DNA from: DASZVN01 sp035547055
GTDB lineage: Bacteria; Pseudomonadota; Alphaproteobacteria; Rhizobiales; Methylopilaceae
Length of the DNA: 22,007 bases
Reading direction: 5' to 3'
Assembly: GCA_035547055.1 (NCBI GenBank)
Contig: DASZVN010000067.1
Span: forward strand, 1 to 22,007
Shown: positions 1-7,527 of the stretch, in pieces
Layout of the letters: the number at the start of each line of letters is the position of its first letter
Position numbering within the stretch: the first letter of the stretch is position 1
Notes under the pieces: model-generated
Databases searched by the model: none
Seen by the model: only the letters and a program-made list of their open reading frames with translations
Told to the model about the DNA's origin: nothing
Program-made: the position numbers and the translations under genes

Positions 1-1
1 G

Positions 2-1564
2 CCGGCGGAGCGGATGCGCCAATATCCGCACCAGCTTTCCGGCGGCCTCCGCCAGCGCGTCGTCATTGCCATGGCGCTGATGTTCGAGCCGGCGCTCCTG
101 ATCGCCGACGAGCCGACGACCGCGCTCGACGTGACGATCCAAGTCCAGATCCTGGCGCTGCTGAACGAGCTCCGCCGCAGCCTCGACACCGCGCTGCTCC
201 TCGTCACCCATGACATGGGCATAGTCGCGCGCATGGCCGACCGCGTGGCTGTGATGTATGCCGGCCGCATCGTCGAGCACGGCGCGACCCAGGAGGTGTT
301 CGGCGCGCCGCGCCACCCCTATACGGACGCGCTGCTCCGCTGCATCCCCAACCCGACGCGCCCCGGCAGGCTCGCTGCCGTTCCCGGCACGGTCCCATCG
401 ACCATCCGGCGGAACGACGGCTGCGCTTTCCGTCCGCGTTGCGGCTTCGCCGCCACCGACTGCGGGATCGGCGAGATTCCGACGACGAGGGACGGTGGCC
501 AAACGTTTCGCTGCCTTCATCCGGTCCTGCCACGGACGGCTGCGGCCGTGACCGCGATGGCGCCGCGGGAGGCCGAGGCCCATAGCCGCGAGACTATCCT
601 GCAGGCACGCGGCCTCGGCCGCTCGTTCGAGGTGCGGCGCGGCTGGTTCGGCCGGCCGCGGCGATTCGCGGCGGTCGAGACCGTCTCGCTGGACGTCCGT
701 CGTGGCGAGACGCTCGCGATCGTCGGTGAATCCGGCTCGGGCAAGTCCACGCTCGCGCGCCTGATGCTGGGCCTGCTGGCCCCGACCTCCGGCACGATCG
801 CGCTCGCCGACAAGCCGCTCGCCGCCTATTCCGCGCGCGAGCGGGCGCGCCGCATCCAGCCGGTGTTCCAGGACCCCTATTCGTCGCTGAACCCGCGCAA
901 GACGGTCGGGCAAATCATCGGCGCGCCGCTAAAGGTCCTCGGCGGCGGCTCGAGCGCCGTGCGGCGCCGGGCCGTCGTCGAGATCATGGCACGGGTCGGC
1001 CTGCCCGGTGCCCTGCTGCACAGCTACGCCGGCCAGCTTTCCGGCGGCCAGCGCCAACGCATCGCGATCGCCCGCGCCCTCGTCATGCGCCCCGCGATCG
1101 TCGTGTGCGACGAGCCGACCTCGGCGCTCGACGTGTCGGTCCAGGCCCAGATCCTGAACCTCCTCGCCGACCTCCAGCGTGATCTCGGCCTGACCTATGT
1201 CTTCATCAGCCACGACCTTGCCGTGGTGCGCGAGATCGCACGTCATGTGGCTGTGATGTATCTCGGCCGCATTGTCGAGATGGGTCCCGCAGACGACGTG
1301 CTCGGCCGCCCGCGCCATCCCTATACCCGCGCCCTCCTCGCCGCGGCGCTGACACCCGATCCCCGGCTCGGCCTGCCGAAGCTCCGGCTCGGCCCGGACC
1401 TGCCCGATCCGTTCGACCGCCCCGCCGGCTGCAGCTTCCATACCCGCTGCCCCATCGCGGTCGACGCCTGCCGCCGCCTGGCGCCGCCGCTCATCGCCGA
1501 GGGCGGCCGTCTGGTCGAATGCCACCTGCCCCAGGGCACCACTGTCGAGCGCGTGCCGGCCTGA
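2..1564 (+). CDS. Dipeptide/oligopeptide ABC transporter, fused DppD-DppF-type ATP-binding protein (5' partial)
   Basis: This is the cytosolic ATPase of a peptide/nickel-type (Dpp/Opp) importer, with both nucleotide-binding domains in one chain. The reading frame is open to the left edge, and the first visible motif is already the ABC signature LSGGLRQR. The start codon and first Walker A therefore lie outside the window. Half 1 shows Walker B (LLIADEPTTALD), the H-loop (LVTHD) and an oligo_HPY-type C-terminal extension with conserved cysteines (CAFRPRC). Half 2 has a complete Walker A (GESGSGKST, nt 725-751), signature LSGGQRQR, Walker B VVCDEPTSALD, H-loop FISHD and a second oligo_HPY tail (CSFHTRC). 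The binding protein and permeases are presumably upstream, out of view. The family is certain; the substrate (peptides, opines, glutathione or similar) cannot be read from the ATPase. The FAD oxidoreductase 38 bp downstream is probably co-transcribed. Confidence 0.96.
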   Translation, partial: PAERMRQYPHQLSGGLRQRVVIAMALMFEPALLIADEPTTALDVTIQVQILALLNELRRSLDTALLLVTHDMGIVARMADRVAVMYAGRIVEHGATQEVFGAPRHPYTDALLRCIPNPTRPGRLAAVPGTVPSTIRRNDGCAFRPRCGFAATDCGIGEIPTTRDGGQTFRCLHPVLPRTAAAVTAMAPREAEAHSRETILQARGLGRSFEVRRGWFGRPRRFAAVETVSLDVRRGETLAIVGESGSGKSTLARLMLGLLAPTSGTIALADKPLAAYSARERARRIQPVFQDPYSSLNPRKTVGQIIGAPLKVLGGGSSAVRRRAVVEIMARVGLPGALLHSYAGQLSGGQRQRIAIARALVMRPAIVVCDEPTSALDVSVQAQILNLLADLQRDLGLTYVFISHDLAVVREIARHVAVMYLGRIVEMGPADDVLGRPRHPYTRALLAAALTPDPRLGLPKLRLGPDLPDPFDRPAGCSFHTRCPIAVDACRRLAPPLIAEGGRLVECHLPQGTTVERVPA

Positions 1565-1587
1565 CCGCCCGCCACCTTCGCTTTTTC

Positions 1588-1596
1588 AAGAAAGGA
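1588..1596 (+). promoter_or_regulatory. Shine-Dalgarno site deciding the start of the FAD oxidoreductase
   Basis: AAGAAAGGA lies 6 nt before ATG 1603. The frame is open further upstream (to at least 1519), but that extension overlaps the ATPase gene and has no comparable ribosome-binding site. ATG 1603 is therefore preferred. Confidence 0.7.
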
Positions 1597-1602
1597 CACC
1601 TG

Positions 1603-3087
1603 ATGCCCGCCCTCGCACATGGCACCATCCTCGAGCCGGCGAGATCCATCCCGGTCGCGGCGCGGCCGCAGGTCGTGGTCGTCGGCAGCGGAGCGGGCGG
1701 CTATCCGGCCGCGATCTCGGCGGCACGGAACGGCGCCGATGTCCTCCTGATCGAGCGCAACGCCATGGTCGGCGGCACCGGACCAATGTCGTTCGTCACC
1801 GAATTCCTGAGCTGCGAGAATCTGAGCGGCATCGCGCTCGAGGTTGCCGAGCGGCTCGCCCGCGCCGGCGGAGCAACCGCGCAGTTCCGACCGGAATATT
1901 TCAACCTCGCCTTCGACCCCGAGATCCTGAAGCTCATCGTGGTCGACATGCTGCGCGAGGCCGGCGTGACGATCCTGCTCCACACCATGGTGGTCGGCGC
2001 CCTCAAGGACGGCGACCGCGTCACCGGCGTCGTGATCGAGAACAAGTCGGGCCGCCAGGCCGTGCTGGCCGACGTCGTGATCGATGCCAGCGGCGATGCC
2101 GACGTCGCCACCTTCGCCGGCGCGGCGATGCAGCCGCGCGAGACGCCGCAGCCGATGATGATGCTGTTCCGCATCGGTGGCGTCGACTGGCGCACGGTCG
2201 ATGCCTATGCCCATGCCAATCCGGCGGAGTTCGTGAAGTCCTGGGGCATCCCGCCCGGCCATTTCGACGGCGCGCGCTGCGTCCATATCGGCGGTTGGTT
2301 CGCGCTGGTCAAAGCGGCCAAGGAGAGCGGCGCGCTGCCGCCTGATTTCGGCAATTACTTCTCGCTGTTCGGCGCGACGCCGTCCGCGATCGAGAATGGC
2401 ATCGGCTTCATCTACGCCGTGCGGGTGCTGAACCGCGACGCCACCGACGCGGCCGATCTCAGCGCCGCCGAGATCGAGGGCCGCCTGAAGGCGCGTGATC
2501 TCCTGCCCTTCCTCAGGACTGTGCCCGGCCTGGAATCCTCGTTCCTGATCGACATGGCGCCGATGATCGGGGTGCGCGATTCGCGCCGTATCGTCGGCGA
2601 CTACGTGCTGACCGCGGACGACATCTTCGCGGCGCGGCGTTTCGATGACGAGATCGCGATCAAGGTCCATCGCGGCCCCACGATCAAGGGCTGGGTGCGA
2701 CATCCGACCGACGGCTCGGAGGGCTCCAAGCAGCACGGGCTGAACGAGGTGCCGGTCTCGGTGCTCACAGTCGGCATCCCCTATCGCTGCCTGCTGCCAA
2801 GCGGGCTCGAAGGACTGATCGTCGTCGGCAAGACGGTCTCGTTCGATGCCGAGGCTCACCAGCGCGTCCGCCTGATGCCGGAATGCATGGCCTTCGGCGA
2901 GGCCGCCGGCGCCGCCGCGGCAATGGCCGTCGCCGCAGGCGTGCGCCCGCGGCAGCTCGACCCCGCGCGCCTGCGCGCGGCTCTGTCAAACCAGGGCCTG
3001 AACCTCGACCGCGAGGCCATCCACCTCGATGCAGTGAAGGCCATGCTGGCCGAGCGCGGAATACAGGTCACCAGCTCAGCCGAATGA
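1603..3087 (+). CDS. FAD-dependent oxidoreductase (FAD_oxidored family)
   Basis: This 494-residue flavoprotein is probably cytosolic, since no signal peptide is visible. Residues 23-52 form a classical Rossmann dinucleotide-binding fold: VVVVGSGAGG (G28, G30, G33), then the strand ending LLIERN with E51 placed to bind the FAD ribose. A second FAD-contact region follows the middle of the chain (VVIDASGDADVA). The C-terminal half has the segment GVRDSRRIVGDYVLTADDI and the closing MPECMAFGEAAGAAAAMA helix, both typical of the FAD_oxidored family. The gene follows the transporter ATPase after 38 bp and has a good ribosome-binding site, so it is likely in the same operon and may oxidise or reduce the imported compound. 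The substrate is unknown. A perfect 8-bp inverted repeat follows the stop codon almost at once. Confidence 0.9.
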   Translation: MPALAHGTILEPARSIPVAARPQVVVVGSGAGGYPAAISAARNGADVLLIERNAMVGGTGPMSFVTEFLSCENLSGIALEVAERLARAGGATAQFRPEYFNLAFDPEILKLIVVDMLREAGVTILLHTMVVGALKDGDRVTGVVIENKSGRQAVLADVVIDASGDADVATFAGAAMQPRETPQPMMMLFRIGGVDWRTVDAYAHANPAEFVKSWGIPPGHFDGARCVHIGGWFALVKAAKESGALPPDFGNYFSLFGATPSAIENGIGFIYAVRVLNRDATDAADLSAAEIEGRLKARDLLPFLRTVPGLESSFLIDMAPMIGVRDSRRIVGDYVLTADDIFAARRFDDEIAIKVHRGPTIKGWVRHPTDGSEGSKQHGLNEVPVSVLTVGIPYRCLLPSGLEGLIVVGKTVSFDAEAHQRVRLMPECMAFGEAAGAAAAMAVAAGVRPRQLDPARLRAALSNQGLNLDREAIHLDAVKAMLAERGIQVTSSAE

Positions 3088-3088
3088 T

Positions 3089-3122
3089 CCACTCTTCGCC
3101 TGTAGTGCCTTGTTAAGAGTGG
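3089..3122 (+). terminator. Inverted repeat after the oxidoreductase gene, possible terminator
   Basis: CCACTCTT (3089-3096) and AAGAGTGG (3115-3122) are perfect reverse complements around an 18-nt loop, starting 1 nt after the stop codon at 3085-3087. No T-run follows, so this is not a textbook intrinsic terminator. It could be a Rho-assisted end, an mRNA-stabilising hairpin or a protein-binding palindrome. Confidence 0.4.
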
Positions 3123-3193
3123 GTCTCCCCTGCCGAAATGCGGCTGGATTAATGCTCAGACCGGCACCATTGCCGCCACTCAAAATCCGCGGA

Positions 3194-3210
3194 GGGGCGT
3201 CGATCGCCCC
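3194..3210. repeat. GC-rich palindrome GGGGCG-N5-CGCCCC
   Basis: A perfect 6-bp stem (3194-3199 with 3205-3210) with a 5-nt loop TCGAT lies in non-coding DNA. It may be a hairpin or an operator-like site. The function is unknown, and chance is not excluded in GC-rich DNA. Confidence 0.35.
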
Positions 3211-3581
3211 TGCGACACTGTCGCCACGGACGGCCGCAGCGAGGCCATCATCTTCGAGACGTTGCGAGCGCAGCGCCGAACCACGCCGAATCAGCACTGC
3301 CTTGGAAGCTTCGCCCCATTCTGGCTATCCCCCGCCGACTCCAGGGGTCGGGGGCTCGGCTGAATGACCACGGGCAACTTGCGCCGCCGAAACCATCTGA
3401 TTGAGTCATAATTCCGCCGGCTTTTGGCAGCCACTTGTTAATAATCAATTGAACGGGAAGCCTATCGAGGAGCTGGCAAACCAATAACGACCCAGCCTAA
3501 TCGATGACTTCCCCGGCGAGTCAATTCTCGCCTCTTACGTCGAAGTGTGCGGACCTCGAATAAAGCGCTAAAGCGCGTGCG

Positions 3582-3779
3582 TTGGAGGTGGATTATCTAG
3601 CTGCCGCGGCTTCGGTACCTTCGCGCATAGTGGAATCTTGGAGCGACGCAACGGCGTTTGCAACGCCGGGTGTCTCCACGCTGTCCATTCCGGAAGGCGC
3701 TTCGGCCAACTTCCGAAAATTTCGTTCTGCTTTGGCGTCTTACGATGCCGATTTTCGTCGATGTCTGAGTGACGGGTGA
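3582..3779 (+). CDS. Possible small protein leading the polysaccharide operon (doubtful)
   Basis: This 65-residue open frame starts at TTG 3582, or possibly GTG 3588, which lies directly against a GGAGG. I do not recognise the product. It has no signal peptide or membrane segment and is fairly polar towards the C-terminus. The only positive argument is position. Its TGA (3777-3779) overlaps the ATG of the next gene as TGATG, the same coupling used between that gene and the glycosyltransferase at 5087-5091. Against it are the lack of an ATG, the weak codon bias and the small size. It may instead be untranslated leader or the eroded end of a former gene. Confidence 0.25.
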   Translation: MEVDYLAAAASVPSRIVESWSDATAFATPGVSTLSIPEGASANFRKFRSALASYDADFRRCLSDG

Positions 3780-5089
3780 TGGACATGCAAACCGAGCTCC
3801 CGAGATCGGAAATAGCGGATAATGGCTGCGAATATTTCTGCTTCGCCTATCCATATCTCCCGGAAGGCTATCCGTTTCCGGCGGATTGGTCGCTCGCCAA
3901 AGCCGGCGACCGACTCGACGCAGTGATCTTTACCAGTGCTCTGCCGGATCATGCCGCGAACCTGATCCTGAACAACCTCGCCGACCCCCTCGTTCCGGTC
4001 GTGAGCTTCGTACCGGATGGCCGCCCTTGGCTCGACGCCTGCGGCAGCGAACACGATGCGTGGGAGAGAACACGGGCGATTCAAATGCGGCTGCGCGAGA
4101 TTTCGGAAAATGTGCGCCGGTCGGGCGACCCCGAGGACATCCTGATGGCACGGATTTACACGCGCGATACGGCGCTCAAGGCGGTCCACGACCCCGGCCA
4201 TCGCGACTTCGTCAATTATCCGGCGGCAGGCCGTCTGCCAGAGGCCGCGGAGACAGCGCAACGGCTGGTCCGTCACGGCTATCTAACCCAACAGTTCTTC
4301 GACCGCACCCATGTTTGCCCGCAATGCCGATCGGCGCGTCTATCGGTGCGCGAGGAGTGCTCGCGATGTCGTTCGCCCAATCTTCATGAGGAGATTATGG
4401 TGCATCACTTCCGATGTGCCCATATCGCGCCCGAAAGCTGTTTTCACGCCGAGGGCGACTTCGTCTGCCCGAAATGCGGGCGGGCGCTTCGCCACATCGG
4501 CCTCGACTACGATAAGCCAGGCTCAGTCGCCCATTGCGATAACTGCGGCGCAGTGAACGACAAGCCGGCCGTGGGGTTCAAGTGCATGGATTGCGGCGCC
4601 CAGCACGATAGCGAGCAGGTGCCGTCAAGAGATTGGTTCTCGTTCCACCTGACGCCGCTCGCGGTACAGCATCTTCGCGCCGGCGGGCCGGGACCGAATA
4701 GAACGGCGTGGCTGGCGCCCGATTCCTTCCGCGTACTGCTGAAGCATGCCGCTCGTGAGAATCGAGCATTCAAAATCCCCTACTCTCTCGTCCGCCTCAG
4801 CTTCACCCGAGCAAGCGCAATCAAGGGGGAAAACGTGCGCCTGTGGGAACTGACGCTGAACCTCGTCCAGGACGGCTTGCATAGCGCGCTCCGCGAAGTG
4901 GACGTCGCCCGCCAGGACGGGGAGGACGCCTTCCTCATTCTCATGCCGAACACCGACGTGGGGAGAGCCCGGCAAGCGATTAGCTTTGTCGAGCGCCGAC
5001 TCGAGGCCGTGCTCAAGGTCGATCCGGGCATCGCCTTCGAAATCATCGACCCCCGACAGTTCCGGCAGCTCCAAGGCGACGCGGCGTGA
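3779..5089 (+). CDS. TackOD1-like zinc-ribbon protein with degenerate C-terminal GGDEF domain
   Basis: This 436-residue protein appears cytosolic, with no signal peptide or membrane segment. Residues about 1-170 are a conserved-looking region without known motifs. Residues 180-272 hold twelve cysteines in knuckle-like pairs: C180/C183, C194/C197, C213/C221, C230/C233, C253/C256 and C269/C272. This is enough for about three zinc sites. The arrangement matches my recollection of the TackOD1 (thaumarchaeal output domain 1) family, named from signalling proteins. Residues about 305-430 align by eye with a diguanylate cyclase domain: LREVDVARQDGEDAFLILMP parallels the usual VRESDxxARxGGDEFxxLLP. 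The signature reads G381-E-D-A-F385 instead of GGDEF, so cyclase activity is unlikely and a receptor or scaffold role is more plausible. ATG 3779 is chosen for its TGATG overlap with the preceding frame; GTG 3776 and ATG 3785 are alternatives. The stop overlaps the glycosyltransferase start, so I infer a regulatory partner of that enzyme. Confidence 0.82.
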   Translation: MDMQTELPRSEIADNGCEYFCFAYPYLPEGYPFPADWSLAKAGDRLDAVIFTSALPDHAANLILNNLADPLVPVVSFVPDGRPWLDACGSEHDAWERTRAIQMRLREISENVRRSGDPEDILMARIYTRDTALKAVHDPGHRDFVNYPAAGRLPEAAETAQRLVRHGYLTQQFFDRTHVCPQCRSARLSVREECSRCRSPNLHEEIMVHHFRCAHIAPESCFHAEGDFVCPKCGRALRHIGLDYDKPGSVAHCDNCGAVNDKPAVGFKCMDCGAQHDSEQVPSRDWFSFHLTPLAVQHLRAGGPGPNRTAWLAPDSFRVLLKHAARENRAFKIPYSLVRLSFTRASAIKGENVRLWELTLNLVQDGLHSALREVDVARQDGEDAFLILMPNTDVGRARQAISFVERRLEAVLKVDPGIAFEIIDPRQFRQLQGDAA

Positions 5090-6378
5090 TGACGAGCCTG
5101 TCGCTCCCCTTGGCGATCCTCGGCCAATCCGACTGGCACGCCTGGTTTGCGATGTTCTGGTTCATGATCCTCCTCGAGCTGCCGCGCTATATGCTGTCGG
5201 CGCTCGCGGTGCTCGTCTCCGGCTTCCTCCGTCAGCACGCGCCAACGCCCCGGGAGCGCGCTTATCTCGAAGGCCTCAAGCTGAGCGTTGTCGTTGCCGG
5301 GCACAACGAGGCCGACGCGATGCAGCGATGCCTGCGCTCGCTCGGCGAGCAGACCCGCCGCGTCGACGAGATCATCGTCGTCAACGACGGCTCGACCGAC
5401 GGCATGCGAGATATGATCAACGCCATGCGCCGCGCAGGCCAGATCGACATCGCGCTATCGAACCAGGTGCGCTGCGGCAAGGCCGCGTCGTGCAACATGG
5501 GGTTCAACCTCAGCAGCGGCCACATCATCATCAATCTCGATGCCGACAGCTCCTACGACCGCGATGCCATCGAGAAGCTCGTCGAGCCGTTTGCCGACCC
5601 CGCGGTGGGCGCGACCACCGGCGCGATCGGCGTCCGCAATTTCGACCATTCGGCGGTCACCGCCTGGCAGACGATCGAATATCTCTGCTCGATCGCGCTC
5701 GGAAAGCGCGTCCTCGAGATCTTCGACATCGTGGCCTGCGCGTCAGGCGCCTTCGGCGCGTTCCGCCGCGAGGCGGTCGAACAGATCGGCATCATGGCGA
5801 GCGGGCCGGGCGAAGACTTCGATATGACGATGCGGCTCCGGCGGGCAGGATGGAAAATCCGCTTCGCCGGCGGCTCGTGGTGCTTCACCGACGCGCCAGA
5901 AACGCTCGCTGCCCTCGTCCGACAACGCCGCCGCTGGGACCGCGATACCATCCGCATTCGCATGCGCCGGTTCCGCGACGCGCTTAATCCCCGAAGCCGC
6001 CGCTTCAACTGGCTGGAAGGCGTCGAGCAGATCGATTTTCTCGTGCTCAACCTCCTCCTGACGATTCTGTTTCCCTTTTACATCCTCTATATGTTTGCGA
6101 CCTATGGCAGTTTTGCGCTTAGCATTCTCATCGTGGTGCAGCTCGTCTACATTGGCATTGACGTCATCTATTTCTGCATTGCCTTGAAAATAGCAAATCG
6201 ACTTCAAACGAACGTTGTCATGGCAGTCGCACCCTACGTGCTGACCTTCAGCCTGTTCAACGGCATCTTCATGCGGCTGGTGCGCCTCTACTCCTATTAC
6301 GAAGAGTGGGTCCATCGCCGCTCCTACCAGGACAGCTACTCGCCCTCCCGCGTCGCCAATCAATCCCTGATCGACTGA
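5089..6378 (+). CDS. Processive family 2 glycosyltransferase, exopolysaccharide synthase
   Basis: This 429-residue inner-membrane protein polymerises, and probably exports, a polysaccharide from nucleotide sugars. A hydrophobic N-terminal segment (residues about 14-45) precedes a GT-A catalytic domain. It has all the marks of the BcsA/NodC/PgaC/Alg8 type: NDGS around D100 (nucleotide binding), D151-A-D153 (metal/UDP), the acceptor-site GEDFD (E242, D243) and Q279-R-R-R-W283 (the QxxRW motif of processive enzymes). Three to four membrane helices follow between residues about 310 and 410. There is no PilZ domain, so c-di-GMP cannot act through a built-in receptor. The start is ATG 5089, overlapping the preceding stop as TGATG, which implies translational coupling to the TackOD1 protein. 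The sugar specificity cannot be told from these motifs. A lower-GC patch covers the C-terminal helices (about 6040-6240). Confidence 0.93.
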   Translation: MTSLSLPLAILGQSDWHAWFAMFWFMILLELPRYMLSALAVLVSGFLRQHAPTPRERAYLEGLKLSVVVAGHNEADAMQRCLRSLGEQTRRVDEIIVVNDGSTDGMRDMINAMRRAGQIDIALSNQVRCGKAASCNMGFNLSSGHIIINLDADSSYDRDAIEKLVEPFADPAVGATTGAIGVRNFDHSAVTAWQTIEYLCSIALGKRVLEIFDIVACASGAFGAFRREAVEQIGIMASGPGEDFDMTMRLRRAGWKIRFAGGSWCFTDAPETLAALVRQRRRWDRDTIRIRMRRFRDALNPRSRRFNWLEGVEQIDFLVLNLLLTILFPFYILYMFATYGSFALSILIVVQLVYIGIDVIYFCIALKIANRLQTNVVMAVAPYVLTFSLFNGIFMRLVRLYSYYEEWVHRRSYQDSYSPSRVANQSLID

Positions 6379-6390
6379 GGACATGCGCCG

Positions 6391-7527
6391 ATGATCACCG
6401 AGCTGCGGGATTGGAGCCGCGCCGATCGCTTCCTCAACGACGTGCGCGCCAGCCAAAAGAAGCGCCGCAATTGGGGCCGCTACGTCTATCTCGCCGTCGT
6501 ACTCGTGGTTTTCGGCTATCTCGCCAACCTTGCTTTCGGCCAATATTTCTGGCTGCGGGCCAGCGGCATGGTGGTATCGGATCACCTAATGGTCGCCTCG
6601 CCCTACGAGGTGCAGATCACGCAGATGCTGGTCCAGCCGGGCGATCGGGTTCACAAGGGCCAGATCCTCGCCAAGGTGCGCTCGCCGCAGGTGGTTGAGA
6701 CAGTAGCGCGGCTCACCGCGCAAGCGGCCGATACCAATGCGCGGCAGGCTGAAATCGCGGTGAAACTCGACGTCGCCAACGCCGTCATGAACACCGCGAA
6801 CCAGCGCCTTGCCGAGACCGCAGCTCAGCTCAAGCAGCTCAACTCGGTAGCACGCCATGCCAACGGGGCAATCTCACCGACCTTCATCTCGACCGTCTCG
6901 GCCCAGCACTACGCCGCCATGCAGGAGCAGGCCTCGCGCGAGGCCGAGCGCAAGGTCGCGACCGACCAACTCGCCGACCTCCGGCATTCCCAGGCCGATG
7001 CGAAGCGGGCGCTCGACAATCTGCGCGCTACCTATAACGACGGCAACGTTGTCGCCCCGGCGGACGGGATCGTCGGGCCCGAGGTCGCCGCGCGCGGCGA
7101 CGTCGTCCAGCCTGGTCAGCCGGTCATGCAGCTCTACGTGGGGCGGAAATTCGCCTATGTCTATCTAGATACCGGAACCTTCTTCAAGGCCACGGTCGGC
7201 GACCGGGTGACCATCGCCGACGGTTTCAAGAGGACCAGGGGAACGTTAGAGACCGTCATGCCGCTCTCGGTACAGCTGCCGACCGAGTTTCAGACTGCGT
7301 TCCGCGCCCCGCGCCGCGGCCAAGTGGGCAAGATCCGCATCGATGATCCCACGAAATTCCCGCTGCTGTCGACTGTGGTCGTGACCGGCGACAAATTGAT
7401 TCCCGGCAACGACCGGATCACCCGTTCGCAGGTCTATCACGCGGTGGGAGACACGCTGGCCACGATGTGGAACAACGTCAGCGGCCTCTTCCGGACTGCC
7501 GATGCACGACTCAGCGCTCGGGACTGA
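6391..7527 (+). CDS. HlyD-family membrane-fusion protein of the polysaccharide synthase
   Basis: This 378-residue periplasmic adaptor is anchored by one N-terminal helix (residues about 31-53, after a basic cytosolic stretch SQKKRRNWGR). Residues 70-98 form the first half of a lipoyl/barrel-sandwich domain (VQPGDRVHKGQILAKV). Residues about 103-215 are alanine/glutamine-rich and probably a coiled-coil hairpin. Residues 220-250 complete the lipoyl fold (VVAPADGIVGPEV...VQPGQPVMQLYV), followed by a beta-barrel region. A GAGGA ribosome-binding site (6377-6381) overlaps the preceding stop codon. With a GT2 synthase directly upstream, the arrangement recalls Alg8-Alg44, where the Alg44 periplasmic part is HlyD-like. 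Here the cytosolic PilZ portion is missing and only about 30 residues precede the membrane. The likely role is to guide the nascent polymer through the periplasm. The gene overlaps the next by 26 bp. Confidence 0.9.
   Translation: MITELRDWSRADRFLNDVRASQKKRRNWGRYVYLAVVLVVFGYLANLAFGQYFWLRASGMVVSDHLMVASPYEVQITQMLVQPGDRVHKGQILAKVRSPQVVETVARLTAQAADTNARQAEIAVKLDVANAVMNTANQRLAETAAQLKQLNSVARHANGAISPTFISTVSAQHYAAMQEQASREAERKVATDQLADLRHSQADAKRALDNLRATYNDGNVVAPADGIVGPEVAARGDVVQPGQPVMQLYVGRKFAYVYLDTGTFFKATVGDRVTIADGFKRTRGTLETVMPLSVQLPTEFQTAFRAPRRGQVGKIRIDDPTKFPLLSTVVVTGDKLIPGNDRITRSQVYHAVGDTLATMWNNVSGLFRTADARLSARD

Larger units (their letters stand above)
3088..3778. other. Long intergenic region with no convincing gene
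   Basis: About 690 bp separate the importer operon from the polysaccharide operon. Composition drops below the flanking genes, with an AT-rich stretch near 3400-3450 containing TTGTTAATAATCAATTGAA. No frame on either strand gives a recognisable protein, and the short open frames look random in composition. It contains the 3089-3122 palindrome, a second GC-rich palindrome at 3194-3210, and a C-run/G-run pair near 3329-3354. The promoter of the downstream operon should lie here, but I cannot fix it. The last 200 bp carry a weak 65-residue ORF, listed separately. Confidence 0.6.

Noticed and set aside
1321..2859. 512-codon - strand open frame across the ATPase and oxidoreductase genes
   Set aside because: It is antisense to two well-supported genes, and its composition (H/D/R/Q-rich) is typical of shadow frames.
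3076..3297. Small - strand ORF in the intergenic region
   Set aside because: It overlaps the oxidoreductase 3' end, has no ribosome-binding site I can see, and its product is not recognisable.
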